This document shows, piece by piece, positions 51,494 to 60,697 of a stretch of 64,000 bases of DNA; position 1 is the first letter of the stretch, and every line of letters begins with the position of its first letter. Where the stretch lies: positions 62,001-126,000 of the forward strand of contig JAXGQE010000006.1 of assembly GCA_040766585.1 (NCBI GenBank), given 5' to 3'. The notes under the pieces are model-generated. The model was not told the DNA's origin, did not search any database, and was given only the letters and a program-made list of their open reading frames with translations. Position numbers and translations under genes: made by a program. This DNA comes from JAXGQE01 sp040766585. Lineage in GTDB: Bacteria; Bacillota; SLNR01.

Positions 51494-51635
51494 TCCTCCT
51501 TGGGTACGACTTATGCATAGATTTCACGATCAAAATTGAAAACCCTACCCAACAGGGAAAAAACTTGACGAGCCCTCAAGATCGTGGAGGATTCAGGCCT
51601 TATCTGTCGTAGATGGAAGGCAGGAGGGGTGAGGC

Positions 51636-52826
51636 ATGGCGACTCGGAAACTATTTCATGAAGATCCGTATTTGAAAGAATTCACGGCCAAAATCGTGCA
51701 GATTGAATCAACTCCCAAAGGGTATCGGATTCTGTTAGATCAAACTCTCTTCTATCCGGAATCAGGCGGGCAGCCGGCCGATAAAGGCTCGTTGAACCAC
51801 ATTCCGGTTTTGGATGTCCAGGAAGAGGACGGGAACATTGTCCACTGGGTCAAGGAAAAACCGGATGAACCAGTGGTTACCGGCATCATTGACTGGCCCC
51901 ATCGATTTGATCTGATGCAACAGCACAGCGGTCAGCACATCTTATCTCAGGCCATTCTGCAGACTTTGGGGGCAGAAACCATCAGTTTCCATCTAAGCTC
52001 CCATTCTGCTTCCATCGACATCCGCTGGAAAGATCCCGACATATCCCTCATTCAGCAAGCCGAGGAGATGGCCAATGCAGTTGTCTTTCAAAATCTGGAG
52101 GTCTCCACTTTGACTTTAAGTCTGCAGGAAGCGGATGCCCTCACCTGGAGAACCGCCCCACCCCAGGGACTTGAGACTATTCGCGGTGTTCAGATTGGGG
52201 ACTTCGACCTCTGTGGCTGCGGGGGAACTCATGTCCGACGCACCGGAGAAATCGGATTGATCAAAGTGATCAAAACCGGTCCTGTGCGGGATGGATATCG
52301 GATCGAGTTTGCCTGCGGAATAAGGGCATTGATGGATTACCGCATAAAAAACGACCGGATTCGGAATCTGGCCCAGATCCTTTCTGCCGCCGAAGACGAT
52401 ATTGTCCCTTTGGCAGAGCAGTTAGCAGCCAATCAGCGAAATATGGAAAAACAGGTTAAAGACCTATCCCGTACCGTTGATCGTTTTTCAGCCGACCGCC
52501 TGTGGGAAGAGACTCCGACAGACGGTCCGGTAAAGATGATTCGTCATGTCTTTTCTGACATGCCCATCGACAGGTTGAAAGAAACCGCCGTGTATTTATG
52601 CGAAAAAGAGAACACCATCGCCCTGATCGGCGCCGTCTCCCCCAAACCAGCCGTTGTATTTGCCCGCTCCCCCCAGATCAGTACATCCATGTCCGAGCTG
52701 CTGAAGGCTGTTCTCCTCCAATATGGAGGAAAGGGAGGAGGTCAGCCGGCTCTGTCCCAGGGTGGCGGATTTGATCCAAACGATACGGCTCAAATCTTGG
52801 AGGCGGCCAAACAGAAACTGAAATAA
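51636..52826 (+). CDS. Alanyl-tRNA editing protein AlaX with DHHA1 domain
   Basis: 396 residues, the long AlaX form. The editing-site motifs are MQQHSGQHILS and CGCGGTHVRRTGEIG, which bind zinc. A DHHA1 domain occupies about 270-396 with GGKGGGQPALSQGGG. It hydrolyses Ser- or Gly-tRNA(Ala). The ATG has AGGAGGGGTG upstream. Monocistronic with a GC-rich terminator. Confidence 0.93.
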   Translation: MATRKLFHEDPYLKEFTAKIVQIESTPKGYRILLDQTLFYPESGGQPADKGSLNHIPVLDVQEEDGNIVHWVKEKPDEPVVTGIIDWPHRFDLMQQHSGQHILSQAILQTLGAETISFHLSSHSASIDIRWKDPDISLIQQAEEMANAVVFQNLEVSTLTLSLQEADALTWRTAPPQGLETIRGVQIGDFDLCGCGGTHVRRTGEIGLIKVIKTGPVRDGYRIEFACGIRALMDYRIKNDRIRNLAQILSAAEDDIVPLAEQLAANQRNMEKQVKDLSRTVDRFSADRLWEETPTDGPVKMIRHVFSDMPIDRLKETAVYLCEKENTIALIGAVSPKPAVVFARSPQISTSMSELLKAVLLQYGGKGGGQPALSQGGGFDPNDTAQILEAAKQKLK

Positions 52827-52858
52827 AAAACCCGGGGGGGGGGAACCCCCGGGTTTTG
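52825..52858. terminator. Bidirectional GC-rich terminator
   Basis: AAAACCCGGGGG pairs with CCCCCGGGTTTT. It lies between convergent alaX and the MaoC-like gene. Confidence 0.85.
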
Positions 52859-52860
52859 CT

Positions 52861-53343
52861 TTACGAATAGTCTTCGAAGGCATAACTCATGATGGATTTT
52901 AGCTGGACAGGAGGCATAACAACGCTTTCTCCACGGACAACTACCGTACCGTCCTGCACTGTGCATGTAGTCTTAAGAGTCACCCGATTGCTTTTGGTAT
53001 CCACTGCAGTTATCTCAACTTCTGTGGTAACCATGTCATTCCAGCGAACCGGAGCCGTAAATTCCACATACTGCGATACAGTGATGGATCCTTTACCCGG
53101 CAGCTCATTGCTGATGGTCGCAACAATCAGCCCCATCAGGATCACCCCGGGGACAATGGGCTCGGAAAAAGAAGTTCTGCCGGCATAGTTCCGATCAATG
53201 TAGATCGGATTCATATCCCCCGTTACACCCATATAGAGATGAACTTCTCGATCGGTTACCTTTTTGGATAAACGGGCTTTATCGCCAACCTTCAGTTCAT
53301 CAATCATCCTGCCGATTTTCTTTTTGACAGTTTCCTGATACAT
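52861..53343 (-). CDS. MaoC-like hotdog-fold protein
   Basis: 160 residues from ATG 53343 behind AGGAG. A single hotdog domain; the region YMGVTGDMNPIYIDRNYAG corresponds to the GDxNPxHxD motif of R-specific enoyl-CoA hydratases, but with Tyr for the catalytic His. EPIVPGVILMGLI and FTAPVRWNDMV agree with the fold. It may be a hydratase with altered chemistry or a thioester-binding protein. A FapR-like palindrome overlaps its promoter. Confidence 0.78.
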   Translation of the reverse strand: MYQETVKKKIGRMIDELKVGDKARLSKKVTDREVHLYMGVTGDMNPIYIDRNYAGRTSFSEPIVPGVILMGLIVATISNELPGKGSITVSQYVEFTAPVRWNDMVTTEVEITAVDTKSNRVTLKTTCTVQDGTVVVRGESVVMPPVQLKSIMSYAFEDYS

Positions 53344-53388
53344 GCGATCCACTCCTTCCTGTTGGTATCTGCGGTTGGCTTTATTATC

Positions 53389-53416
53389 AAGTACTAATAC
53401 CTGATATTAGGTACTT
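53389..53416. promoter_or_regulatory. FapR-like palindrome upstream of the MaoC-like gene
   Basis: Nested inverted repeats: CTAATA-CCTGA-TATTAG (53394-53410) inside AAGTAC/GTACTT (53389-53416). It resembles FapR boxes of fatty-acid genes. No fapR gene is in the window. Confidence 0.45.
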
Positions 53417-53452
53417 AAATTCTACCTGGTCTCTAAAAATCCTCTTTTTTCG

Positions 53453-53484
53453 AAAAAAAAAAGCCGGGATTTCTCCCGGCTTTG
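53453..53484 (-). terminator. Terminator after the vor operon
   Basis: Stem AAAGCCGGGA/TCCCGGCTTT, then about ten T residues on the minus strand. Confidence 0.92.
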
Positions 53485-53492
53485 GCTGCAGA

Positions 53493-54038
53493 CTATTGAT
53501 CTTTGGCTACAGAAGCACCTTTATCCAGAGCATCGTAGTTCATCGGAAGGAGTCTGTGATGTCGTGCCGGCAAATGGTCTTTCAGTGCATCTTTGACCGA
53601 TTCCGGTTTGACAATGTGTGTTTTTTCAATCAAAGCACCCAGCATAACCATGTTCGCTACCCGTGAATTGCCCAGATCATTGGCGATTTCATTGGCGGGA
53701 ACATTGATTATTTTGATGTCGCTTCGAGTGGGTTTGCGGTCAACCAGTGTGCTGTTGACGAACAGGTATCCGCCCGGTTTTACATCCTTTTCGAACTTGA
53801 GCAGAGACGGGTTGTTCATAACAACGATGGCATCGGGTTTACCGATGACCGGGGAACCGATTTCTTCTTCTGAGATAACGACGGCACAGTTGGCTGTACC
53901 TCCACGCATTTCAGCACCGTAAGACGGGAACCAGGAAACATGTTTGTTTTCCTTTTCCAGCCCTGCATAGCACATTACCTGACCCATAACCATGATACCC
54001 TGTCCACCGAATCCTGCTAATTGAAATTCCATCGTCAT
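53493..54038 (-). CDS. 2-oxoacid:ferredoxin oxidoreductase, gamma subunit
   Basis: 181 residues. LAGFGGQGIMVMGQVMCYAG and SYGAEMRGGTANCAVVIS are hallmarks of the gamma domain of the pyruvate/2-ketoisovalerate/2-oxoglutarate ferredoxin oxidoreductase family. The gene starts directly after the beta subunit stop, behind GGAGGTGG. Last gene of the four-gene operon. Confidence 0.93.
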   Translation of the reverse strand: MTMEFQLAGFGGQGIMVMGQVMCYAGLEKENKHVSWFPSYGAEMRGGTANCAVVISEEEIGSPVIGKPDAIVVMNNPSLLKFEKDVKPGGYLFVNSTLVDRKPTRSDIKIINVPANEIANDLGNSRVANMVMLGALIEKTHIVKPESVKDALKDHLPARHHRLLPMNYDALDKGASVAKDQ

Positions 54039-54039
54039 G

Positions 54040-54780
54040 TTAGGCCACCTCCTCAGGTGTTTTCAGTGTGCCGAGGGGATACTGCGCTTTGACTTCGCCC
54101 TCAACACGTTTGGTTGCTTCGATGGGGGACATTCCCCAAATGGTCGGGCAGCATGACAGCACTTCCACAAACGAGAAGCCCAGACCATCTCTCTGTACTT
54201 CAAATGCTTTCTTAATGGCTTTCTTTGCTTTTACGATTTCTGCTGTATTGTGAGCTGAAACCCGAGCAACAAACTTGGCACCTTCCTGAAGAGCCAGCAT
54301 GTCGGCCATTTTCAAGGGCATCCCATTGGCTTCCGCAGTTCTTCCATCGGGTGTGGTAGTTGTCTTCTGACCCATCAGAGTGGTGGGGGACATCTGGCCG
54401 CCGGTCATAGCGAAGTTCGTGTTGTTGGCCATGATTACAGTAATTTTTTCGCCGCGGGCAGCTGCATGAATGACTTCAGAGCAGCCAATCGCGGTGCAGT
54501 CACCGTCTCCCTGGTAAGTAAATACGAACTTATCCGGAAGGGAACGCTTAATGCCGGTAGCAATCGCAGGAGCTCTTCCGTGAGCACCGCCAATGGCATC
54601 TACATCAAAAAATCGAGCACTGGAGCAGCCGATCCCGCCTACCCCGATGGTATCATTTTCAATACCCATTTCATCGATGACTTCTGCCACCAGGCGCTGG
54701 ATAATACCGTGGCTGCAGCCGGAACAGAAAGACAAAGGTGTATCTAAGAAACTTTTTGGTCTACCGAAAACTTTTTCCAT
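54040..54780 (-). CDS. 2-oxoacid:ferredoxin oxidoreductase, beta (thiamine-diphosphate) subunit
   Basis: 246 residues. The TPP motif is YQGDGDCTAIGCSEVIHAAA with IMANNTNFAMTGGQ. SFCSGCSHG and GCCPTIW have cysteines, typical of the VorA/KorB type. Catalyses CoA-dependent oxidative decarboxylation of 2-oxoacids with reduction of ferredoxin. Starts 1 bp after the alpha subunit. Confidence 0.93.
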   Translation of the reverse strand: MEKVFGRPKSFLDTPLSFCSGCSHGIIQRLVAEVIDEMGIENDTIGVGGIGCSSARFFDVDAIGGAHGRAPAIATGIKRSLPDKFVFTYQGDGDCTAIGCSEVIHAAARGEKITVIMANNTNFAMTGGQMSPTTLMGQKTTTTPDGRTAEANGMPLKMADMLALQEGAKFVARVSAHNTAEIVKAKKAIKKAFEVQRDGLGFSFVEVLSCCPTIWGMSPIEATKRVEGEVKAQYPLGTLKTPEEVA

Positions 54781-54781
54781 T

Positions 54782-55852
54782 TTACCAGAGCACCTCCTCG
54801 CCAGTACCTAGCTTTTTAACCATGGGAACCACATCTTCCACAGACGGAATCAGGCTGCCGTATGTGTGTTCGAAGTAGATCGGGAACCGACCCTTGACAG
54901 TATTGACAACGTCTTCAACCATCTGGCCGCTATTGGCTTCGATAACCATGATTCCTTTTACGCTGTCCGGAATCTTGTCAAATGCTTTCTTCGGGAAAGG
55001 CCATACAGTGATGGGGCGAATAACGCCGATCTTTTTACCGGTTTCTTTGCGGATTCGATCTACAGCGGTAGAAGCAATACGTCCAACACTGCCGAATGCT
55101 GCCACTACATATTCTGCATCTTCCAGGTTTTTGTCAACCCAGCGCTGTTCTTCATTTTCAATTTGTTTGTATTTATCAAACATCATGTATTCGTACTTTT
55201 CTTCAGGCATACCAGATGAAACCATATTTCTTTCTTTCCGTTCCCCTTTGCCGGTTAATGCCCATGGTTTTTCAGGCAGGGTGCTCAGATCCAGCATATC
55301 CGGCAGAACCACCGGTTCCATAACCTGACCAATGAGGCCGTCAGCATAGATATATACCGGGTTGCGCCACTTGTCGGCCAGTTCGAAGGCATCATACATC
55401 AAAGATGCAGCTTCCTGTACAGAAGACGGGCTTAATACGATGCTGTGATATCCACCGTGTCCGCCGCCTTTGGTTGCCTGACGGTAACTGGACTGAGTGG
55501 GCTGAAGACCGCCGATTCCAGGGCCTCTGCGGGACATATCCACGATAACACAGGGTACTTCAGCGGCTGCAATGTACGAAATCCCTTCGGATTTCAAGCT
55601 GATTCCGCAGCTGGATGATGATGTCATAACACGTACGCCTGTAGCTGCTGCACCGTACACCTGGTAAATTGCGGCCAATTCGCTCTCTGCCTGCAGGTAA
55701 GTACCTCCTACTTCAGGCATCCTTTTAGACAGATATTCCGGGACCTCATTCTGAGGGGTGATGGGGTATCCGAAGAAGTACCGACAGCCTGCACGTACAG
55801 CAGCTTCAGCAACCGCTTCGTTACCCTTCATGAGAATTCTCTTCTCTGCCAT
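54782..55852 (-). CDS. 2-oxoacid:ferredoxin oxidoreductase, alpha subunit (VorB-like)
   Basis: 356 residues. KGNEAVAEAAVRAGCRYFFG, YPITPQNEVPEYL and TSSSSCGISLKSEGISY are typical. Resemblance is to VorB of 3-methyl-2-oxobutanoate:ferredoxin oxidoreductases, which act on branched-chain 2-oxoacids. The neighbouring ilv genes support this, but a 2-oxoglutarate enzyme of the same layout cannot be excluded. Confidence 0.9.
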   Translation of the reverse strand: MAEKRILMKGNEAVAEAAVRAGCRYFFGYPITPQNEVPEYLSKRMPEVGGTYLQAESELAAIYQVYGAAATGVRVMTSSSSCGISLKSEGISYIAAAEVPCVIVDMSRRGPGIGGLQPTQSSYRQATKGGGHGGYHSIVLSPSSVQEAASLMYDAFELADKWRNPVYIYADGLIGQVMEPVVLPDMLDLSTLPEKPWALTGKGERKERNMVSSGMPEEKYEYMMFDKYKQIENEEQRWVDKNLEDAEYVVAAFGSVGRIASTAVDRIRKETGKKIGVIRPITVWPFPKKAFDKIPDSVKGIMVIEANSGQMVEDVVNTVKGRFPIYFEHTYGSLIPSVEDVVPMVKKLGTGEEVLW

Positions 55853-55902
55853 TATCTTATCTCCTTTCCAATCTACCTAGCCTTCTCAATGTCAGTCAAA
55901 AC

Positions 55903-56106
55903 CTACTTGTACACCTCGATGCAGACATCCGGGCAATTCATAGCACACATGGCACAGCTGATGCATGCATCCTGGTCAACGCATGTCGCTGGGTGATAAC
56001 CCGCAGCATTGATTTTCTCTGACAGCTTCATAATCCCTTTAGGACATGCCGCCGTGCACAAGGCACAACCTTTGCAGCGTTCTTCATTAACCACAACTTT
56101 TTGCAC
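55903..56106 (-). CDS. 2-oxoacid:ferredoxin oxidoreductase, ferredoxin-like delta subunit
   Basis: 67 residues from GTG 56106, 7 nt after AAAGGAGG; the longer ORF would run through this site. Two 4Fe-4S motifs: CKGCALCTAACPKG and CISCAMCAMNCPDVC. It passes electrons to ferredoxin. First gene of the operon. Confidence 0.92.
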   Translation of the reverse strand: MQKVVVNEERCKGCALCTAACPKGIMKLSEKINAAGYHPATCVDQDACISCAMCAMNCPDVCIEVYK

Positions 56107-56293
56107 AATTTTGCCTCCTTTCATCCAATCGTGTGATGAAGATTTTTCCGTAAATAAGGACGCCAGGAAACCAGCGTCCACTAGCTTCGTCTATATTTTC
56201 TCCTTCGAATTCACATTTCCCTGCCTTTCAGAGAAATTTTTGCAACTTCAATTTCCTTTTTTTCATCGGACATCCCTGTGTGCAAGATCGCCT

Positions 56294-56917
56294 TCACAAA
56301 TAGGTCTTTTTCATGCTTTTCCCCAAGACATTTCCCGTCAGGAGCGCCTCGATTAAATCTCTTTCACTGGCAATGGCCCGATCAAACAGAGTATAGCAGG
56401 CTCCGATCTCATGAAGGAGATGGGCATCGCTGCCGCCGGTTTCCGCCATACAATACTGTTGGGCCATACGATGGGCCTGCAGATTCTGCCCGTCCAGGCA
56501 CTGTCCGTTGCATGTTTCCAGTGCACAGACCCGGGGATGCTCCAATATTTCCGGAGTGTGGAACTGATACCCCGGTTTGAACGGGTGGGCAATCACCGCA
56601 GCCCCTGAAACAGCATCCACCAAATCCAACACCGCCTCTGGGGGCAGTTTGGATCGGCTGTAGGGCGTTTTCCAACAGTCACTGGTCACACCAAACAGCA
56701 GAATGTGCCCCACCGTGGTGGATAATTCGACCCCTCTGAGGACCAGGAAATCGATCTCCTGAGCCGCCTCCAAAACAGGGGCCGATTTTTCAACGGTATT
56801 ATGGTCCGTTATGCAGAGGGCATCCAAGCCGATTTCTTTCCCCCGTCGGACCAGATGGCGGGGATCCAAATCACAATCATAAGAAAACATGGAATGAACG
56901 TGTATATCAATCTTCAT
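56294..56917 (-). CDS. PHP-domain phosphoesterase
   Basis: 207 residues. DIHVHSMFSYD, CITDHNTV, AAVIAHPF and TGGSDAHLLHE are the metal-binding motifs of the PHP superfamily. Substrate unknown. It overlaps the ilvB stop by 1 bp (TGATG), so it is translated with that gene. Confidence 0.88.
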   Translation of the reverse strand: MKIDIHVHSMFSYDCDLDPRHLVRRGKEIGLDALCITDHNTVEKSAPVLEAAQEIDFLVLRGVELSTTVGHILLFGVTSDCWKTPYSRSKLPPEAVLDLVDAVSGAAVIAHPFKPGYQFHTPEILEHPRVCALETCNGQCLDGQNLQAHRMAQQYCMAETGGSDAHLLHEIGACYTLFDRAIASERDLIEALLTGNVLGKSMKKTYL

Positions 56918-58668
56918 CAGGCACCCGCATCATCGCAACGGGGGCACTGCATCATATCATCCACGGTACCGCCTGCAGGAATCATGGGATAGACATTCTC
57001 CTCCGGATCCACCCGGAAATCCATCACAACGGGACGATCCTTCACTTCCATCGCTTTCTTCAATGCATCTTCCACATCTTCTTCCTTATCGATACGCATG
57101 CCCACAGCTCCATACGCTTCTGCCAGCTTCACAAAATCCGGCTGGTCACTGATATCCGTAGAGGCGTACCGCCGATCGCAGAAGAATTCCTGCCACTGCC
57201 TTACCATGCCCAGGTAGCAATTGTTGAGAATGCAGATTTTCAATGGCAGCTTGTACCGAACAGCCGTCATCATCTCTTGAATGTTCATCTGCAGGCTACC
57301 GTCACCGGCAATGCAGAAGACCGTTCGGTCGGGGCATCCGACCTGGGCACCCACAGCAGCTGGAAGTCCGAACCCCATGGTCCCCAGACCTCCTGAAGAT
57401 ACAAACGACCGAGGCTGGACATATTGATAATACTGCGCAGCCCACATCTGATGCTGGCCTACTTCTGTCGTGATGATGGCATTTCCTCCAGTCAGCTTAT
57501 TCACCGTTTCAATGACCATCTGGGGCTTTATTTTTCCATTGCGATGATAGTACAGGGGATAATCCTCTTTCCATCTCTGGATCTGTTCCAACCATTCCGG
57601 ATTCTCACTCGGGTCCAGCTGAACAGCCAGGGCACTCAGGACATCCTTCACATCCCCCACGATGGGGACATCCACCAGCACATTTTTGCCAATCTCCGCC
57701 GGATCAATATCGATATGGATAATGGTGGCCTTGTCTGCGAAGCATTCGCATTTTCCAGTTACCCGATCATCAAAACGGACGCCAGCCGCCAGCACCATAT
57801 CCGCTTCGGCCATAGCGTAGTTGGCCGCTGCAGTCCCGTGCATGCCCAGCATACCCAAAAAGAGAGGATGCGTTCCCGGGAAAGCCCCCATGCCCATCAG
57901 TGTCGTGGTGACCGGGATGGATCTTTGCAGAGCCAGTTCGAAAAGCTCCCGGTGGGCGCCGCTGTTGATGATCCCGCCTCCTGCGTAGATCACCGGTTTT
58001 TTGGCTTTGCGAATCGCTTCCACCGCCGTTTTGATCTGGGTGGCATGTCCGTGATAAGTCGGTTTGTAACCCGGCAGATCGCCAATTTCCGGGAAAGTGT
58101 ACTTGCAGGAACTCAGCAGTACATCTTTGGGTATATCAATCAGTACAGGACCCGGGCGGCCGGTGGTGGCGATGTGGAATGCTTCCCGAATCACACGGGA
58201 AAGATTATGCACATCTTTCACCAGGTAATTGTGTTTGGTCACCGGCAGGGTTATTCCGGTGATATCCACTTCCTGGAAAGAATCCTTCCCCAGCATGGAA
58301 ACCGGTACCTGCCCGGTAAACGCTACCAGAGGAACAGAATCCATGTACGCATTGGCAATCCCGGTTACCAGATTGGTAGCGCCGGGACCCGAAGTCGCAA
58401 TGCAGATTCCCGGACGACCGGTTACCCGGGCGTAGGCGTCCGCACCGTGGGCTGCTCCTTGTTCATGGCGTACCAAAATATGCCTCAGGTCTGGATGATT
58501 CATCATCTCGTCGTAGAGTGGTATAACGGATCCGCCGGGATACCCAAAGACCGTATCCACACCAAGGTCTTTCAGACACTGAATCAGGATCTGGGACCCG
58601 GTTTTCATCCGGTCGTTCTTTTTGCGATTTTCTTCATGATTTTCCTTTGACACATCTGCCGTTGCCAT
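56917..58668 (-). CDS. ilvB: Acetolactate synthase large subunit (first copy)
   Basis: 583 residues. VFGYPGGSVIPLYDEM, the catalytic Glu in RHEQGAAHGADAYAR and TPP-binding CIAGDGSLQMNIQEMM are clear. It joins two pyruvates, or pyruvate and 2-oxobutanoate. ATG 58668 lies right after the T-box terminator, whose GGGGGG arm may double as ribosome site; in-frame ATG 58608 lacks one. No ilvN copy follows; it may share the ilvN at 61683 or act alone. Confidence 0.95.
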   Translation of the reverse strand: MATADVSKENHEENRKKNDRMKTGSQILIQCLKDLGVDTVFGYPGGSVIPLYDEMMNHPDLRHILVRHEQGAAHGADAYARVTGRPGICIATSGPGATNLVTGIANAYMDSVPLVAFTGQVPVSMLGKDSFQEVDITGITLPVTKHNYLVKDVHNLSRVIREAFHIATTGRPGPVLIDIPKDVLLSSCKYTFPEIGDLPGYKPTYHGHATQIKTAVEAIRKAKKPVIYAGGGIINSGAHRELFELALQRSIPVTTTLMGMGAFPGTHPLFLGMLGMHGTAAANYAMAEADMVLAAGVRFDDRVTGKCECFADKATIIHIDIDPAEIGKNVLVDVPIVGDVKDVLSALAVQLDPSENPEWLEQIQRWKEDYPLYYHRNGKIKPQMVIETVNKLTGGNAIITTEVGQHQMWAAQYYQYVQPRSFVSSGGLGTMGFGLPAAVGAQVGCPDRTVFCIAGDGSLQMNIQEMMTAVRYKLPLKICILNNCYLGMVRQWQEFFCDRRYASTDISDQPDFVKLAEAYGAVGMRIDKEEDVEDALKKAMEVKDRPVVMDFRVDPEENVYPMIPAGGTVDDMMQCPRCDDAGA

Positions 58669-58671
58669 ACA

Positions 58672-58985
58672 AAAAACCCCCCGCCCTATTGAATATTCAA
58701 TAAGGGACGAGAGGTTTAATCCTACCGTGGTACCACCCTATTTCATGTCGGCTTCACAGCCTCCATCTCATAGAGTACTTGCCTCACAGGCGCATACTCC
58801 GGCACAGTAACGGATGCCTGAGTCTCCGGCACGGCCTACGTCCATCCGCACTGGCGGATCTTTCAGCCTGCAGTTCAAGGATGATTTTCAACACAACGTC
58901 TTTCTGCCGTTTTTCAGCGACCCGGCTCTCTGTCGTAGAATCATGCTGTGTCTACTCTTCCTGTCATTACTTTTGGTTTCCCATA
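58672..58985 (-). promoter_or_regulatory. T-box leader of ilvB, probable Ile specifier
   Basis: The T-box core GGGTGGTACCACGG (58725-58738) is followed by a large terminator (CCTCTCGTCCC... with GGGCGGGGGG) and a T run. Upstream the Stem I region contains AGAGAG, and GAAAATCATCC with a probable ATC (Ile) specifier at 58883-58885. Uncharged tRNA should favour readthrough. The leader begins right after the ilvD stop; I see no clear promoter in the gap. Confidence 0.9.
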
Positions 58986-58991
58986 TTCAGT

Positions 58992-60656
58992 TTATTTCTT
59001 CGCGAATATGGCTCCTGTGCTGGCCGAGGTCACCATGCTGGCATACCGCCCCAGATATCCATGGCTGATTTTCGGTTCCGGAGCGGTCCATTTTTTCAAC
59101 CGCGCCTGAATTTCCGCATCATCCAGAAGCACATTCAGCTTTCTTTCGGGTATATTGATATCTATTATATCATGTTCTTTTAAAATTGCAATAGGTCCGC
59201 CAGCCATGGCTTCCGGAGAAACATGCCCGATGGCTGACCCGCGGGTTGCCCCGGAAAATCGCCCGTCTGTAATCAAAGCGACGCTTTCATCCAGGCCCAT
59301 TCCCGCCAGTGACGAAGTGGGCGTCAACATTTCCCTCATGCCGGGACCCCCTTTGGGACCCTCATAGCGGATGACCACCACATCGCCTTTCTGGATGTTA
59401 CCCCCCATTATGGCGGACATGGCTTCTTCTTCACTGTTGAAAATCCGGGCGGGTCCCTGGTGAACCAGCATACCGGGAGCAACCGCTCCTTGTTTTACCA
59501 CCGCTCCATCCGGAGCTAGATTGCCGAACAAAACAGCGATCCCTCCGGTTTTGCTGTATGGATCCGCCACAGAGCGAATCACTTCCCGGTTGAGAATCCG
59601 GGCTTTTTCGTAGGTGCTGCGGACTGTCTGCCCCGTTACCGCTATACAGTCTCCATCCAACAGATCGATGCTGCTGAGTTCTTTCATGACAGCTTGGATT
59701 CCGCCGGCTTCATGGAGATCTTCAATATGGTTATGTCCTGCCGGGCTCAGTTTGCACAACTGGGGTGTCCGCTGGCTTATTTCATTGATCATGTTCAGAT
59801 CAATGGTAACGCCCGCTTCGGAAGCAATGGCCGGCAGATGAAGAACCGTATTGGTGGAACAACCCAGCGCCATATCCACCGTCAGTGCATTGATAAACGC
59901 CTGGGGAGTCATGATATCCCGGGGGCGAATGTTTTTTTCCAAAAGAGCCATGACCTGCATACCGGCCTCCTTGGCCAAACGGATTCTGGCTGACTGTACT
60001 GCCGGGATGGTCCCGTTGCCGGGAAGCCCCATTCCCAATGCTTCTGTCAGGCAGTTCATGGAATTGGCCGTAAACATACCGGAACAGGAACCGCAGCCGG
60101 GACAGGCGGCCTCTTCGGCTTCCTTCACATCGGCCTCCGTCATTTTTCCTGCTGCTGCAGCCCCTACAAATTCGAACATGCTGCTCAAATCCACCGATCG
60201 TCCCTGGAAGTTACCGGCCATCATCGGCCCTCCGCTAACCACCACGGTGGGGATGTTCATCCGCGCCGCCGCCATCAGCATTCCGGGTACAATCTTATCG
60301 CAGTTGGTCACCATCACCAGTCCGTCAAAAGGATGGGCTTCAGCCATAATCTCAATGGAATCAGCAATAAACTCCCGGCTGGCCAGGGAATATTTCATCC
60401 CCCTGTGATTCATGGCAATACCATCGCAGACCCCGATGGTGGGAAATGCCAGGGGAGTTCCTCCAGCAATTCGCACGCCGGCTTTGACAGCTTCCGTAAT
60501 ATTGTTCAGATGGATATGCCCGGGAATGATTTCGTTGAAGGCATTGACCACTCCGATCATGGGGCGCCGGATTTCCTCATCAATAAGACCGGATGCCTTT
60601 AACAGTGACCGGTGCGGTGCTTTCTCCAGACCTTTTTTCATCTGATCGCTACGCAT
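58992..60656 (-). CDS. ilvD: Dihydroxy-acid dehydratase
   Basis: 554 residues from ATG 60656, 6 nt after AAGAAGGG. VNAFNEIIPGHIHLN, VTNCDKIVPGMLMAA, the cluster-binding CPGCGSCSGMFTANSMN and GRFSGATRGSAIGHV are signatures. It dehydrates dihydroxy acids to 2-oxoacids for Val/Ile. 41 bp after ilvC. Confidence 0.96.
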   Translation of the reverse strand: MRSDQMKKGLEKAPHRSLLKASGLIDEEIRRPMIGVVNAFNEIIPGHIHLNNITEAVKAGVRIAGGTPLAFPTIGVCDGIAMNHRGMKYSLASREFIADSIEIMAEAHPFDGLVMVTNCDKIVPGMLMAAARMNIPTVVVSGGPMMAGNFQGRSVDLSSMFEFVGAAAAGKMTEADVKEAEEAACPGCGSCSGMFTANSMNCLTEALGMGLPGNGTIPAVQSARIRLAKEAGMQVMALLEKNIRPRDIMTPQAFINALTVDMALGCSTNTVLHLPAIASEAGVTIDLNMINEISQRTPQLCKLSPAGHNHIEDLHEAGGIQAVMKELSSIDLLDGDCIAVTGQTVRSTYEKARILNREVIRSVADPYSKTGGIAVLFGNLAPDGAVVKQGAVAPGMLVHQGPARIFNSEEEAMSAIMGGNIQKGDVVVIRYEGPKGGPGMREMLTPTSSLAGMGLDESVALITDGRFSGATRGSAIGHVSPEAMAGGPIAILKEHDIIDINIPERKLNVLLDDAEIQARLKKWTAPEPKISHGYLGRYASMVTSASTGAIFAKK

Positions 60657-60697
60657 TTGCATCCCTTCTTTCTAAATATCCAGATTCAGCCCTGCCG

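Noticed and set aside
55903..56181. 92-codon form of the ferredoxin subunit
   Set aside because: The AAAGGAGG site lies inside this longer form and points to GTG 56106.
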